A stretch of DNA of 64,000 bases from JAFDXJ01 sp039811225 (GTDB lineage: Bacteria > Bacteroidota > Bacteroidia > Chitinophagales > Chitinophagaceae), in assembly GCA_039811225.1 (NCBI GenBank), contig JBDHYG010000002.1, positions 170,773 through 234,772 on the forward strand, written 5' to 3'. Positions 9,077-17,882 of this stretch are shown here, piece by piece. The stretch's first letter is position 1, and each line of letters starts with the position of its first letter. A program made the position numbers and the translations under genes. The notes beneath the pieces were generated by a model. That model ran no database searches, had not been told where the DNA came from, and saw nothing but the letters and a program-made list of their open reading frames with translations.

Positions 9077-10516
9077 TCAGAAATCGGTTCGTACATGGAT
9101 AAACAGGCCGCTTTCCCCCAACTGGTTGAAGCTGTAATCCAATTTAAAAACCAGGTCATAAGTAGTTGTTACAAAATCTATACCTATACCCCAGGTATAT
9201 AAAAACCGGTTATTTAATATGCTGTTTCCGGGATTTTTACTATAAGCATAACCAATATCATTAAATCCCTTAACCATTATTTTAAATGGTATAAAAATCT
9301 GTTTTTTAAATTTTTCAGGTGTCTTGATGGTGGCTGCAAAAACCTGTTTCTTTATGGTGGTCCTGCCCATAATTCCTGCCGCTCCATCTATCACATAGTA
9401 TTCCAGGCCTCTCAAAAATATATCACCATATCCAAATACTTCCTGGTTATAAAATGGTTGTTCAAAAGGGATTTTCAACATACCGGCTGCCTGCCATTGT
9501 ACCTGTACCGTGGGTGTCAGCGGTTTTACATACATTGAATGAAAGGTAAACTGTGTCAGGTTCATGTTTTTATTAATGCCGCTATGCAGCAAGGTAAAGT
9601 CCGCATTAAAGCCCTTTGTTGGATAGGGATAATAATCGGTATTGAAATATTGCAGGGTATAAGATAGGCTGGGATAATTCAGTTTGGTTAAATGATTGGG
9701 TAAATAGTTGGGGTTTAATTGCAAGACCGTATCTCCCACAGTCAGCCAATTATAAGCCAGCCGGACCGTATGCCTTGTTTTAATTGCAGGCCGGTATAGA
9801 TATGCCAGCTCTGCCCGCACATTCTGCATAATAAAACTTTCCTGTTTATAGAATTGCTGTTTATTCGCCAATGATCCATAATTAATTTCACGCTGCCGGC
9901 TATGATCAAATGAAACACTAAAACCGGATGTGAGTGATTTGGTGGCAAAAGGTTGTTCATATTTGAAAAAAACTTCCCGGCTATACCCGCCAATCAGGTA
10001 AAGATTTAATTTATCATTGCGCCCGGAGACATTATACTGCGAAAACTTTAAACCATAATTCACCCGGTCCAGGCTGGCTTTTTGCTCTACCCACCATTGA
10101 TTGAAATTACGATCCACCAGTTTAAAATAAGGCAGGGGAAAAAAATACCAGCGCTCTTTCAGGAAAATAGTTATAAATACCAACTCGCCTGTTTGATTCT
10201 CAATATAAACATCGGCTTTGTTAAACAGTGCCGTATTCATCAATTGTTCATGGGCCTTTTTCATGCGCTTTTTCAGATCGCCCATTAAAATATAATCGCC
10301 TTGTTTAAAAGGTATATCCCGTTCAATGATATAGGGTTTGGTCTTTTTGTTGCCATATATTGATATATCCGCAATCATTACCAATGCTGTATCCGAAATA
10401 TTGGGCAGGGTATCTTTCCATACCGGTTGTACCGATACGGAATCTGCCTGTGAAAAAGCCATGAAGCATTTCCCCCAACAAAGCAACATCCATATGACAT
10501 ACTTACATGACTTCAT
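9077..10516 (-). CDS. Omp85-like outer-membrane protein with a single POTRA domain
   Basis: A 479-residue protein with a signal peptide (residues 1-22, ending AFSQ). Residues about 45-125 form one POTRA-like unit (MIADISIYGNKKTKPYIIERDIPF, with the LFNKADVYIE strand), followed by a barrel from about 150 to the end with many aromatic strands. The last residues, SGLFIHVRTDF, end in Phe like an outer-membrane barrel. This matches short BamA/TamA-like surface antigens common in Bacteroidota, which are much smaller than BamA. Substrate unknown. It sits between the CBS-ACT gene and nadK, with 112 and 52 bases on either side. Confidence 0.75.
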   Translation of the reverse strand: MKSCKYVIWMLLCWGKCFMAFSQADSVSVQPVWKDTLPNISDTALVMIADISIYGNKKTKPYIIERDIPFKQGDYILMGDLKKRMKKAHEQLMNTALFNKADVYIENQTGELVFITIFLKERWYFFPLPYFKLVDRNFNQWWVEQKASLDRVNYGLKFSQYNVSGRNDKLNLYLIGGYSREVFFKYEQPFATKSLTSGFSVSFDHSRQREINYGSLANKQQFYKQESFIMQNVRAELAYLYRPAIKTRHTVRLAYNWLTVGDTVLQLNPNYLPNHLTKLNYPSLSYTLQYFNTDYYPYPTKGFNADFTLLHSGINKNMNLTQFTFHSMYVKPLTPTVQVQWQAAGMLKIPFEQPFYNQEVFGYGDIFLRGLEYYVIDGAAGIMGRTTIKKQVFAATIKTPEKFKKQIFIPFKIMVKGFNDIGYAYSKNPGNSILNNRFLYTWGIGIDFVTTTYDLVFKLDYSFNQLGESGLFIHVRTDF

Positions 10517-10628
10517 GCATTTTTTAATTCATCTATCATAGTAAACGGGGGGCAAAAATAGTTATTTGAATGAGAAAGGGAAGTTGTATTATTTTCCCAG
10601 AAACAGGTATACGTGGTAACCGGAGAGA

Positions 10629-11288
10629 CTATACATTTAAATATGTCATCAGGCTATCATAATTTTCTTTCAATTCATTTTCGAAATGCTCTTCACCAAA
10701 ATAATAGAGCAGGTTGTATTCATAACGTTTCAGAGTGGCAACAATATCCGTTATATCTTTCCTGTTCAATTTCAAGGTTACAATCAATTGCTTATTTTCC
10801 GGTTCTATATACGAATTCATTTGTGTGATATAGGCATTATTCGTTTCTACGAGGCGACAGAGTTCACCCAATGAAAACTGGATTTTCTCCACCTGGATAC
10901 CAATAATAGCGCCCGGATGGTCCACCTCCAGGAACTGGTACAAGCCCCTGATCAGGTTCTCTGTTTTTAACGCTCCCTCCATAGTTTTCGACTCATTGAT
11001 CACCGGTATAACAGATAAATCAAATTCATGAAACAATTTTAAAGCCGCTGTGAAATGTGCATCCATTTGCAGGGATACTATGCGAAAATCATTTTGCAAT
11101 TGTCCTATCAATGCAGACTGCTCCAGGTCCAGTAAATCTACTTTTGACACAATGCCAATAAATTTATCCTGGTCGCAAACCGGTAAATCCCGCACATCAT
11201 ATTCATCCATGAGTTGCAGGGCAAATGCCGCCGTATCATCCATATGTACAGATGGAAAACCTTTGATATATAAATCCGCTACGAGCAT
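10629..11288 (-). CDS. CBS-pair protein with a C-terminal ACT-like domain
   Basis: 219 residues. Two CBS repeats occupy about residues 1-125: the first contains VHMDDTAAFALQLMDEYDVRDLPVCDQDKFIGIVSK, here given by its ends VHMDDTAA and FIGIVSK, and the second contains VIPVINESKTMEGALK. The remainder (about 130-219) has the beta-alpha-beta look of an ACT-like domain (GAIIGIQVEK, QLIVTLKLNRKD). This order resembles AcuB-like proteins. CBS pairs usually bind adenine nucleotides, so a sensory role is likely, but the partner is unknown. Only 17 bases separate it from the alpha/beta hydrolase gene upstream, so both are probably cotranscribed. Confidence 0.8.
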   Translation of the reverse strand: MLVADLYIKGFPSVHMDDTAAFALQLMDEYDVRDLPVCDQDKFIGIVSKVDLLDLEQSALIGQLQNDFRIVSLQMDAHFTAALKLFHEFDLSVIPVINESKTMEGALKTENLIRGLYQFLEVDHPGAIIGIQVEKIQFSLGELCRLVETNNAYITQMNSYIEPENKQLIVTLKLNRKDITDIVATLKRYEYNLLYYFGEEHFENELKENYDSLMTYLNV

Positions 11289-11305
11289 GTTCTTTTTTTA
11301 GACAG

Positions 11306-12088
11306 CTATCCGGCGATTTCTGCTGCCGGGTTTTTCAGTTTCGTCAGGAATTTTTCCAGTATCTTATTGAATTCATCTGGCACTTCCATCATAGGCGCAT
11401 GGCCACATTTATCAATAAATTCCAGCTCACTGTTTTTGATCAGTTTATTAAACTCGTGCGCTACAAACGGCGGGGTAACCGTATCATTATTTCCCCAGAT
11501 CAACAATGTAGGTAATTGAATCTGGCTGAGCTCTTCACCCAGGTTATTGCGAATGGCACTCTTGGCAAGTGCAATAATCTTTATAACTTTTTTCCTGTTA
11601 TTGGTTATTTCATATACTTCATCTACCAATTGCTTGGTAGCTATGGCCGGATCATAAAAAGTCAGTTCCGTTTTATTCTTAATATATTCATAGTCTCCTC
11701 TCTTTGGATAAGTATCTCCCATAGCGCTTTCAAAAAGGCCGCTACTGCCGGTCAGGATCAGTGATTTTATTTTTTCAGGATGTTTTAGCACGTGCACCAG
11801 GGCTACATGGCCCCCTAATGAATTGCCCAGCAAATGGATATTCTGATAACCCATCGTATCAATAAATTTATTGACAAATTTTTCCAGCCCGCCAACGGTA
11901 GTATGAAAAATATCCAGATCAAATAAAGGTAATAAGGGCACTACTACTTTATGTGTAGCCCGAAAATGTTCTACCAGGTGTTCAAAATTACTCAATGCAC
12001 CAAAAAGCCCATGCAGTAATACCAGCGGCTCCCCCTGGCCTTCTTCCAGGAAACTATATTTATCCTTTTGTTTGATCTCGTAGTCCAT
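11306..12088 (-). CDS. Alpha/beta hydrolase
   Basis: A 260-residue cytoplasmic hydrolase with the complete triad visible: nucleophile Ser90 in HLLGNSLGGH, Asp202 in LLIWGNNDTVTPP and His230 in DKCGHAPMME. The oxyanion-hole segment is LVLLHGLFGALSNF. The fold is that of MhpC/BioH-like esterases and carbon-carbon hydrolases. The substrate cannot be read from the sequence. It is the first gene of the minus-strand block leading to nadK; the gap of about 136 bases before it holds nothing recognisable apart from AT-rich sequence that could include a promoter. Confidence 0.85.
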   Translation of the reverse strand: MDYEIKQKDKYSFLEEGQGEPLVLLHGLFGALSNFEHLVEHFRATHKVVVPLLPLFDLDIFHTTVGGLEKFVNKFIDTMGYQNIHLLGNSLGGHVALVHVLKHPEKIKSLILTGSSGLFESAMGDTYPKRGDYEYIKNKTELTFYDPAIATKQLVDEVYEITNNRKKVIKIIALAKSAIRNNLGEELSQIQLPTLLIWGNNDTVTPPFVAHEFNKLIKNSELEFIDKCGHAPMMEVPDEFNKILEKFLTKLKNPAAEIAG

Positions 12089-12224
12089 AAAAGTATTGGC
12101 TTATTTCATTGTAAAATTAACTGTTTCGTATGGGTATTACTTTTTTAAAAATAAATTTCCATTTTTCTACACCTTAAAAGTAGTAAAACCACCCGGTAAA
12201 TGTATAAAAATATTCCCGGCTTCG

Positions 12225-12752
12225 TTATACCGGAATTTTACTGAAAAAATCCTGCAACTGTTCAAAGATATTTCGAAAGACCGGGATTACATAGCCGATG
12301 GCATTAATCATTTTAGGGCCCAGGGGTTCTATCAATGAATAGGTTTTTGATGTGGCAATGGTTTCTTCACTGAACAACTTCATTTGTGTGGCATAAAATA
12401 ATACCACACTGAAGATGGCCAAATAAATGATACTATATAACAGGATGCCACCCATGCGGTCAAGCCAGCCCAATAGCATGGCTTTGGAAGATCCCCGTAA
12501 GACAACGGCCAGCCATTTTACCAATACTATGACGATCAGCATGACTAATGCAAATGATAAAAATGGTAACCATTCCCGGGGAATAAAACTAAGGTCGTCT
12601 AAATAGTTGCTCATGACCACCGACAATTTTGTGGCTGCAGCCAGGCCGGCTATATAAGCGAGGAAGGAAAAAACAGCCACAATAAATCCCTGTTGAAAGC
12701 CTTTAAAAACAGCAAAGGCCAGGAGTAAAAGAAAAAATATATCGATCATCAT
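12225..12752 (-). CDS. CvpA-family membrane protein
   Basis: 175 residues with about four transmembrane segments: IDIFFLLLLAFAVFKGF, VAVFSFLAYIAGLAAA, LPFLSFALVMLIVIVLV and GGILLYSIIYLAIFSVVLFYA. The opening D-x4-LLLAFAVFKGFQQGF is the CvpA motif. The E. coli relative is needed for colicin V production, but its general role is unknown. The second ATG (12749) is an equally good start. It lies 19 bases behind the YqeY-like gene on the same strand and probably shares its transcript. Confidence 0.85.
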   Translation of the reverse strand: MMIDIFFLLLLAFAVFKGFQQGFIVAVFSFLAYIAGLAAATKLSVVMSNYLDDLSFIPREWLPFLSFALVMLIVIVLVKWLAVVLRGSSKAMLLGWLDRMGGILLYSIIYLAIFSVVLFYATQMKLFSEETIATSKTYSLIEPLGPKMINAIGYVIPVFRNIFEQLQDFFSKIPV

Positions 12753-12771
12753 ATTGTTTGATCGTATGCCA

Positions 12772-13224
12772 TCAGGCGCTTAACAGGCTTTTGGCCATTG
12801 CGGAAATGGTTTTCCCGTCTGCTTTTCCGGCTAATTCTTTGGTCGCCAGGCCCATTACTTTTCCGAGATCGGCCAGGGTAGTGGCGCCGGTTGCGGTAAT
12901 AATTTTTTGCACAGCGGTTTTGATTTCATCTTCCGAAAGCTGTGCCGGTAAATACTTTTCAATAACAGCGATTTCCTCCCTTTCTTTTGCCGCCAGGTCA
13001 TCTCTTTTTTGTGCCAGGAAAATGTCCAGGGAATCTTTACGCTGTTTCAGCATTTTTTGCAACAATTTCATTTCTCCGTCCGGGGACAAGGTTCCCTGTG
13101 CACCGGGTTCTGTTTTCGCTTTAATAATTTCAGCTTTGATACCGCGTAAGCCACGTAAAGCCGCTTCATCCCGGGCTTTCATGGCGGCTTTTATATCTTC
13201 CATCACTTTTTCTTCAAGACGCAT
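12772..13224 (-). CDS. GatB/YqeY domain-containing protein
   Basis: 150 residues, all helical and highly charged, starting MRLEEKVMEDIKAAMKARDE and ending AGKADGKTISAMAKSLLSA. This is the YqeY family, a stand-alone version of the tRNA-binding tail of GatB. Middle motifs EREEIAVIEKYLPAQLSEDE and GKVMGLATKELAGKADG are typical. Its molecular role is not firmly established; a link to tRNA-dependent amidation has been suggested. The true gatB is at 42971. Same strand and close spacing as cvpA (19 bases) and gldC (40 bases). Confidence 0.93.
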   Translation of the reverse strand: MRLEEKVMEDIKAAMKARDEAALRGLRGIKAEIIKAKTEPGAQGTLSPDGEMKLLQKMLKQRKDSLDIFLAQKRDDLAAKEREEIAVIEKYLPAQLSEDEIKTAVQKIITATGATTLADLGKVMGLATKELAGKADGKTISAMAKSLLSA

Positions 13225-13264
13225 AATATAAAATTTAACTCCGTAGAAAAATAAAAATTGTATC

Positions 13265-13609
13265 CTACCTGTTTTTCTTCAGTTCTTTTTCTTTGAAACG
13301 ATTATAAAATTCAATCGCAAATTTTTTCATCTCCTCTACCTGGTCATCATGGCCGGTAGCACGCTGATAGGTATCAGCCATAGAATAAATAGTCTGGTAA
13401 AAAAAATCAGCCATTTCATCTACCATCATCTCTTTTGTCCAGAGATCGATGCGCAATGCGCTTTTATCCATACCATCCCAGAAAGCAATCATCATGGCCT
13501 TGGCATCTTGTTTTTCATCCGCTGTACTTTCTGATGCTTTCCAGGAAATTTTTTCCGGTATCCGGTCTTTGTCCAGTTCCACATCAATGTGGATCGTTGA
13601 TTGATGCAT
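13265..13609 (-). CDS. gldC: Gliding motility protein GldC
   Basis: 114 residues without signal peptide or membrane segment. Recognised by the opening STIHIDVELDKDRIPEKISW, the central DAKAMMIAFWDGMDKSALRIDLWTKEM (quoted here as AMMIAFWDGMDK and LRIDLWTKEM), and the amphipathic tail with MKKFAIEFYNRFKEKE. GldC is a cytoplasmic accessory protein of Bacteroidota gliding. In Flavobacterium johnsoniae it is encoded next to gldB; here gldB is about 17 kb away at 30830. Homologues also occur in species not known to glide, so motility is not proven by this gene. Confidence 0.9.
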   Translation of the reverse strand: MHQSTIHIDVELDKDRIPEKISWKASESTADEKQDAKAMMIAFWDGMDKSALRIDLWTKEMMVDEMADFFYQTIYSMADTYQRATGHDDQVEEMKKFAIEFYNRFKEKELKKNR

Positions 13610-13637
13610 CCGTTTTCAATTTTAAGGGGCAAAAGTA

Positions 13638-14756
13638 CTATAAATCATGTTGTTCTCCGGCTGGATTTGACTGCGTTTCCAGGATCTTCCATAAATTAAC
13701 TTTTTCTGTTTCCCGCTGATAGCGTACCACGGCTGTTCGTGCATGGGCAGCCATTTGCGATTTATAGTTTTCATTTTTATAAAGACCGATCAGGTGTTTC
13801 GATACTTCCGTAAGCGTCAATGATTCCATATACAACGCACTTTCTCCGGCATATTCACGGTAAGCCGGTAAATCCATACATATCAGTGGCACTGCACATT
13901 GCAGGGAAGAAACGATAGGTTCCAGGTTCTCCGCGGTTAGGGATGCATGCAGAAAACCATACGCCGATGCAAATAAGCCGGCCAACTGGGTTTCGTTGAT
14001 TTCCTGGATGATTACCAGGTCGTCTTTATAACGATAACTCTTTAATTTTTCCATAAAGGTTTCCAGCCAGGCCGTATCATCCAGTACCAAAACCAGCTGC
14101 ATACTGCTTTGCTGCCATTTCTTAAATTTGGAAAATCCTTTTATTATTTCAATAAATTCAGCTTCCGCTACATCACCCATACATAAAAAATATTCCTTAT
14201 TACCGGCATATTGTGCTTTTACCAGTATCTTATCGGGCCATTCCAATTCTTTCATTTCCGGCGAGGCAGTAAAAGGTACAACCTGTATGGAAACCGATGG
14301 TTGTAATGTGCAGCATGTCTCTTTCACCGTTTCTGCATAGGCCAATGCCTGCATCCCGGCAGGAAATTTTTGTAAAGTATTTTCTTTTTTGGAAGAATAT
14401 AAACGGGAGAAAAAAGAATGCTTTTCCGGTACTAACAGGTGGATATCCTGTAAAGCAAAGATTTGTGCCTGTTTAATTTTTTTAAAATAATGGCCGGTCA
14501 AATTGAGGCAACAATTTATCCCGGCATGCTCTAACAATAGCCGAACATGTTTTTCAAAAAACAAGGGCTGCAAGCCGGCTTGTTCTTTTGTAATAAGATA
14601 AACCGTATTCTCTTTTTCCACCGGTATATCTTTGATGGTATGCAACGTGTGTACCCGGTAACCCAGCCACAATGCATAGTCTGTGAGCAGGCTGGAAAGA
14701 TAGGCTGCATAATAGCCCCGTTCATTGGCTGCCAGTTCTATAAGACCGATTCGCAT
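13638..14756 (-). CDS. Glycosyltransferase (GT-B fold, GT4-like)
   Basis: 372 residues with two Rossmann-like halves. The N-terminal half begins MRIGLIELAANERGYYAAYL. The C-terminal half carries the donor-site pattern with ENLEPIVSSLQCAVPLICMDLPAYREY (given as ENLEPIVSSLQ and VPLICMDLPAYREYAGESALYM split at the Cys-Ala), which parallels the E-x7-E region of GT4 enzymes. The N-terminal domain is poorly conserved, so donor and acceptor cannot be stated. It lies 16 bases behind prfA and 28 bases before gldC, an odd location for a sugar transferase. No other polysaccharide genes are nearby. Confidence 0.75.
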   Translation of the reverse strand: MRIGLIELAANERGYYAAYLSSLLTDYALWLGYRVHTLHTIKDIPVEKENTVYLITKEQAGLQPLFFEKHVRLLLEHAGINCCLNLTGHYFKKIKQAQIFALQDIHLLVPEKHSFFSRLYSSKKENTLQKFPAGMQALAYAETVKETCCTLQPSVSIQVVPFTASPEMKELEWPDKILVKAQYAGNKEYFLCMGDVAEAEFIEIIKGFSKFKKWQQSSMQLVLVLDDTAWLETFMEKLKSYRYKDDLVIIQEINETQLAGLFASAYGFLHASLTAENLEPIVSSLQCAVPLICMDLPAYREYAGESALYMESLTLTEVSKHLIGLYKNENYKSQMAAHARTAVVRYQRETEKVNLWKILETQSNPAGEQHDL

Positions 14757-14772
14757 AGGAATGACTTAACAA

Positions 14773-15837
14773 TTATGAAGCATTGGACATTTTTGCTGCA
14801 TTCTCCGCCACTTGTAATGATTCGATAAACTCTTCAATATCTCCGTTTATAATGGCATCCAGGTTATACGAAGTGAGGCCAATACGATGATCGGTTACCC
14901 GGCCCTGTGGCCAGTTATATGTCCGGATTTTCGCGCTGCGGTCCCCGGTACTGACCAGCGTCTTCCGGCGGCGCGCTATTTCATCCTCATATTTTCTTAC
15001 CTGTTCTTCATACAATTTGGTGCGCAGCATGGACATCGCTTTTTCGCGGTTACCCAATTGGCTTCTCTCAGTCTGGCAAATAACCACTGTACCTGTTGGA
15101 ATATGGGTAAGCATCACTTTTGTCTCTACCTTGTTTACGTTTTGCCCACCGGCGCCTCCACTGCGCGAGGTTTCCATTTTTACATCGGCCGGGTTCAATT
15201 CAAAATCCACTTCCTCGGCTTCCGGCATCACCGCTACTGTTGCAGCAGATGTATGCACCCGTCCTTGTGTTTCCGTATCCGGCACACGCTGTACCCGATG
15301 CACACCACTTTCAAATTTCAAGGTGCCATACACATCCTCCCCGGTAATTTCCACTACCACTTCTTTATAGCCACCAACGGTTCCTTCGCTTTCTGAAACA
15401 ATAGCAGTCTTCCAACCTTTCTTACTGCAATACCGCAAATACATATCCAGTAAATCACCGGCAAATAAACTGGCCTCATCTCCCCCGGTCCCGGCGCGGA
15501 TTTCCAATACGGCATTCTTATCATCTTCCGGATCTTTGGGAATGAGCAATTTGGTGATCTCTTTTTCCAGTGTTTCTTTTTTCTCTTCCAATTCCGGTAA
15601 TTCCATCCTTGCCAATTCCCGCAATTCTTCATCACTGCTATTCATTCCCTGTTTGGCAAAATCATAATCTTTCAACACAGCCTGGTACGCATGATAAGGC
15701 TTGATGATCTTTTCCAGGTTTCGGTATTCCTTACTTAGTTTACCAAACTCTTTTTGATTATTGATAATCTCCGGGTTGGTTAAGGCCACTGTTACCTGGT
15801 CAAACCTTGCCTGGATGGCTTCTAATTTATCTAACAT
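14773..15837 (-). CDS. prfA: Peptide chain release factor 1
   Basis: 354 residues. RF1 recognises UAA and UAG in the ribosomal A site and triggers peptide release. The recognition tripeptide is PDT (residues 186-188, in RVQRVPDTETQGR, where many species have PAT or PVT) and the catalytic GGQ is at 230-232 in SGGAGGQNVNKVE. The GTGGDEA motif (residues 116-122) is also present. Length and domain order are those of full RF1, with the N-terminal helical domain that is absent from RF-like rescue proteins. It is the first gene of the prfA-glycosyltransferase-gldC-yqeY-cvpA series. Confidence 0.97.
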   Translation of the reverse strand: MLDKLEAIQARFDQVTVALTNPEIINNQKEFGKLSKEYRNLEKIIKPYHAYQAVLKDYDFAKQGMNSSDEELRELARMELPELEEKKETLEKEITKLLIPKDPEDDKNAVLEIRAGTGGDEASLFAGDLLDMYLRYCSKKGWKTAIVSESEGTVGGYKEVVVEITGEDVYGTLKFESGVHRVQRVPDTETQGRVHTSAATVAVMPEAEEVDFELNPADVKMETSRSGGAGGQNVNKVETKVMLTHIPTGTVVICQTERSQLGNREKAMSMLRTKLYEEQVRKYEDEIARRRKTLVSTGDRSAKIRTYNWPQGRVTDHRIGLTSYNLDAIINGDIEEFIESLQVAENAAKMSNAS

Positions 15838-15937
15838 ATACGAACAATAATTTCTAGGTCCCGAAAAGCGGGCGTTTATTTTATGGCCTGCAAAATTAAA
15901 GGTTTTTCCCTGCTTGCCTTGTGCTTAACTTTACGCC

Positions 15938-17116
15938 ATGGCTTACAGGAAAATATCTGCAGATATGCTTTTCACCGGCTATACCTTGCTTCCACCGGGA
16001 CAGGCACTCATCTTAAATGATAATACCATTGAAGCAATTATTCCTGTTGAGGCTGCCGGCGAAGACCTGCAATATTTTCCGGGTATCTTATGTCCCGGGT
16101 TTATCAATAGCCATTGCCACCTGGAATTAAGCCATTTGAAAAATGTAATCCCGGCCGGAACTGGACTGATTCCATTTATTGAAACCATTTTAAAGAACCG
16201 GGATGCTCCACCAGGCAAAATCCGGGAAGCCATGGCTGCCGGCCAGGAAGAAATGTGGGCAAATGGCATTGTTGCCGTGGGTGACATTTGCAATACAACG
16301 GATTCCCTTTCTGTAAAAAGTAAAGGAAAAATCCTGTACCGGAATTTTATTGAACTCCTTGGTTTTATTCCAGGCACAGCCGACCGCATTTATGAATCAG
16401 GCCGGGAAGTCCTGGCTGCTTTTCGGGATAATGAAAAACTTTCCGGGCCGGCTGGCCTGGTACCTCATGCACCTTATACCGTATCACGCCCTTTATTTGA
16501 AAAAATAAACCACGACCAGGTTGCGGGAATTATCAGTATACATAACCAGGAATCAGAAGAAGAAAATTATTTTTTCCGTGGAAAGAAAAATCTTTTCACC
16601 GGTTTATATGAATCGTTGGAGATAGACATTTCTTTTTTCCGGCCCACTGGCAAAACCAGCCTGCAAACCTATTTCTCCTGGCTCTCACAGCCGGCAGGAA
16701 TTCTACTCGTACACAATACTTTTATGAATGCCGGGGATATCGATTTCTTACAGGCTGCCATACAACAAACACATCAATCGGTTTTCTGTTGCCTTTGTCC
16801 CAATGCCAATTTATATATCGAAAATCAATTGCCTCCCGTTGATTTGTTCCTGGAGAAAAACCTGCCGCTCCTCCTGGGAACCGACAGCCTTGCCAGCAAT
16901 ACTTCTTTGAATATTGTGGATGAAATCAATACGATTCGAAAATTTTTCCCACAAATTCCGTTGGAAAAAATACTGCAATGGGCTACCAGTAATGGTGCAA
17001 AAGCGTTGGGATTTGATACCTTTTTAGGAAGCTTTGAAAAAGGGAAACAACCGGGTGTAAATGTGCTCACCCAAGCCGACGGCAGTAACTTATTACAGGT
17101 ACAGCGTATTCTCTGA
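15938..17116 (+). CDS. Amidohydrolase of the TRZ/ATZ (cyclic deaminase-like) group
   Basis: 392 residues. Metal ligands are visible: His59 and His61 in NSHCHLE, His177 in VPHAPYT, His202 and Glu205 in SIHNQE, and Asp316 in LLGTDSLAS. This is the single-metal pattern of the cytosine-deaminase-like amidohydrolases that act on adenosine-type and triazine-type substrates. The CPNANLYI stretch (residues 288-295) resembles the substrate loop of adenosyl and aminofutalosine deaminases. A role in the futalosine route to menaquinone is therefore possible but unproven, since no mqn genes are in this window. It is divergent from prfA and converges on recO with only 2 bases between the stops. Confidence 0.75.
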   Translation: MAYRKISADMLFTGYTLLPPGQALILNDNTIEAIIPVEAAGEDLQYFPGILCPGFINSHCHLELSHLKNVIPAGTGLIPFIETILKNRDAPPGKIREAMAAGQEEMWANGIVAVGDICNTTDSLSVKSKGKILYRNFIELLGFIPGTADRIYESGREVLAAFRDNEKLSGPAGLVPHAPYTVSRPLFEKINHDQVAGIISIHNQESEEENYFFRGKKNLFTGLYESLEIDISFFRPTGKTSLQTYFSWLSQPAGILLVHNTFMNAGDIDFLQAAIQQTHQSVFCCLCPNANLYIENQLPPVDLFLEKNLPLLLGTDSLASNTSLNIVDEINTIRKFFPQIPLEKILQWATSNGAKALGFDTFLGSFEKGKQPGVNVLTQADGSNLLQVQRIL

Positions 17117-17118
17117 AA

Positions 17119-17856
17119 TCAGGAAAGTAATTGCTGTAACACCGGCAGGCTTTTCAAATCACCCATACCTTCAGAATGAATTTTCAGGTATGTAAGATAG
17201 GCGAGTAAAAGTCGCCTTCTTTTGAGTTGATTCAGGGAAAGGTTTTCCAGTTCTTCGAAATGCTGAATAGCTAAAATGGTACCGGTGGTGGCAGCTTCTT
17301 CACCCACGAGATAATGGTCATGTGGCGGTATATCCCGGGTAAAAATACCATCTTGTAAATCCAGGACCGGCGTGGCTGCTGAAAAATTACCGGCTAATTG
17401 AAAGCCTAATAACTGGCCATGTTTTAATAAAAAATAGACGGGCAAATTAGCCGTGCCTTTTGCCGAAGCCTGGTCCAGGTAGATTAAACTTTTTTCCAGG
17501 AAATCAAAATGTGCCGGGTTTTCTTCGGGAAGTTTCAGGGTCTTCTGTAAAATTTCAACCAGGAAGGAAGCAATGGCATTTTTCACCACATCAAAAAAAA
17601 CTGCTTTATATAAATAGGCCCATGCATATTCTTTGATGTATTGCAAATTCTTTTGCGGATGATGATATACTTCGAGCCGGAGTAAGGCCGCCGGTTGAAA
17701 GAAAGAAATATTGTTGGGATTTTTTTTGGTGGCCTTCCGTACACCTTTCATAATGTAAGCCTGTGTTCCAAATTTTTCGGTGAATACGGAAACGATAAGG
17801 CTGCTTTCACTGTAGCGGGTACAGCGCAATACGATGCCTGTAGTTTTATGAATCAT
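17119..17856 (-). CDS. recO: DNA repair protein RecO
   Basis: 245 residues: an N-terminal OB fold (about 1-80) with MIHKTTGIVLRCTRYSESSLIVSVFTEKFG, quoted by its parts TGIVLRCTRYSESSLIV and FTEKFGTQAYIMKG, then a helical domain with FLVEILQKTLKLPEEN and a C-terminal part with LLLAYLTYLKIHSEG. RecO works with RecR and RecF to load RecA at gaps. The four zinc cysteines of some RecO proteins are absent, as is usual in this phylum. It follows the shortened carB by only 26 bases on the same strand. Confidence 0.93.
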   Translation of the reverse strand: MIHKTTGIVLRCTRYSESSLIVSVFTEKFGTQAYIMKGVRKATKKNPNNISFFQPAALLRLEVYHHPQKNLQYIKEYAWAYLYKAVFFDVVKNAIASFLVEILQKTLKLPEENPAHFDFLEKSLIYLDQASAKGTANLPVYFLLKHGQLLGFQLAGNFSAATPVLDLQDGIFTRDIPPHDHYLVGEEAATTGTILAIQHFEELENLSLNQLKRRRLLLAYLTYLKIHSEGMGDLKSLPVLQQLLS

Positions 17857-17882
17857 AAAAAATGGACATGCCCGGAAATGGC

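Noticed and set aside
12758..13231. Plus-strand frame of 157 codons opposite the YqeY-like gene
   Set aside because: The minus-strand YqeY family match is clear and the other frame is an antisense shadow.
14887..15396. Plus-strand frame of 169 codons opposite prfA
   Set aside because: Antisense shadow of a fully conserved release factor gene.
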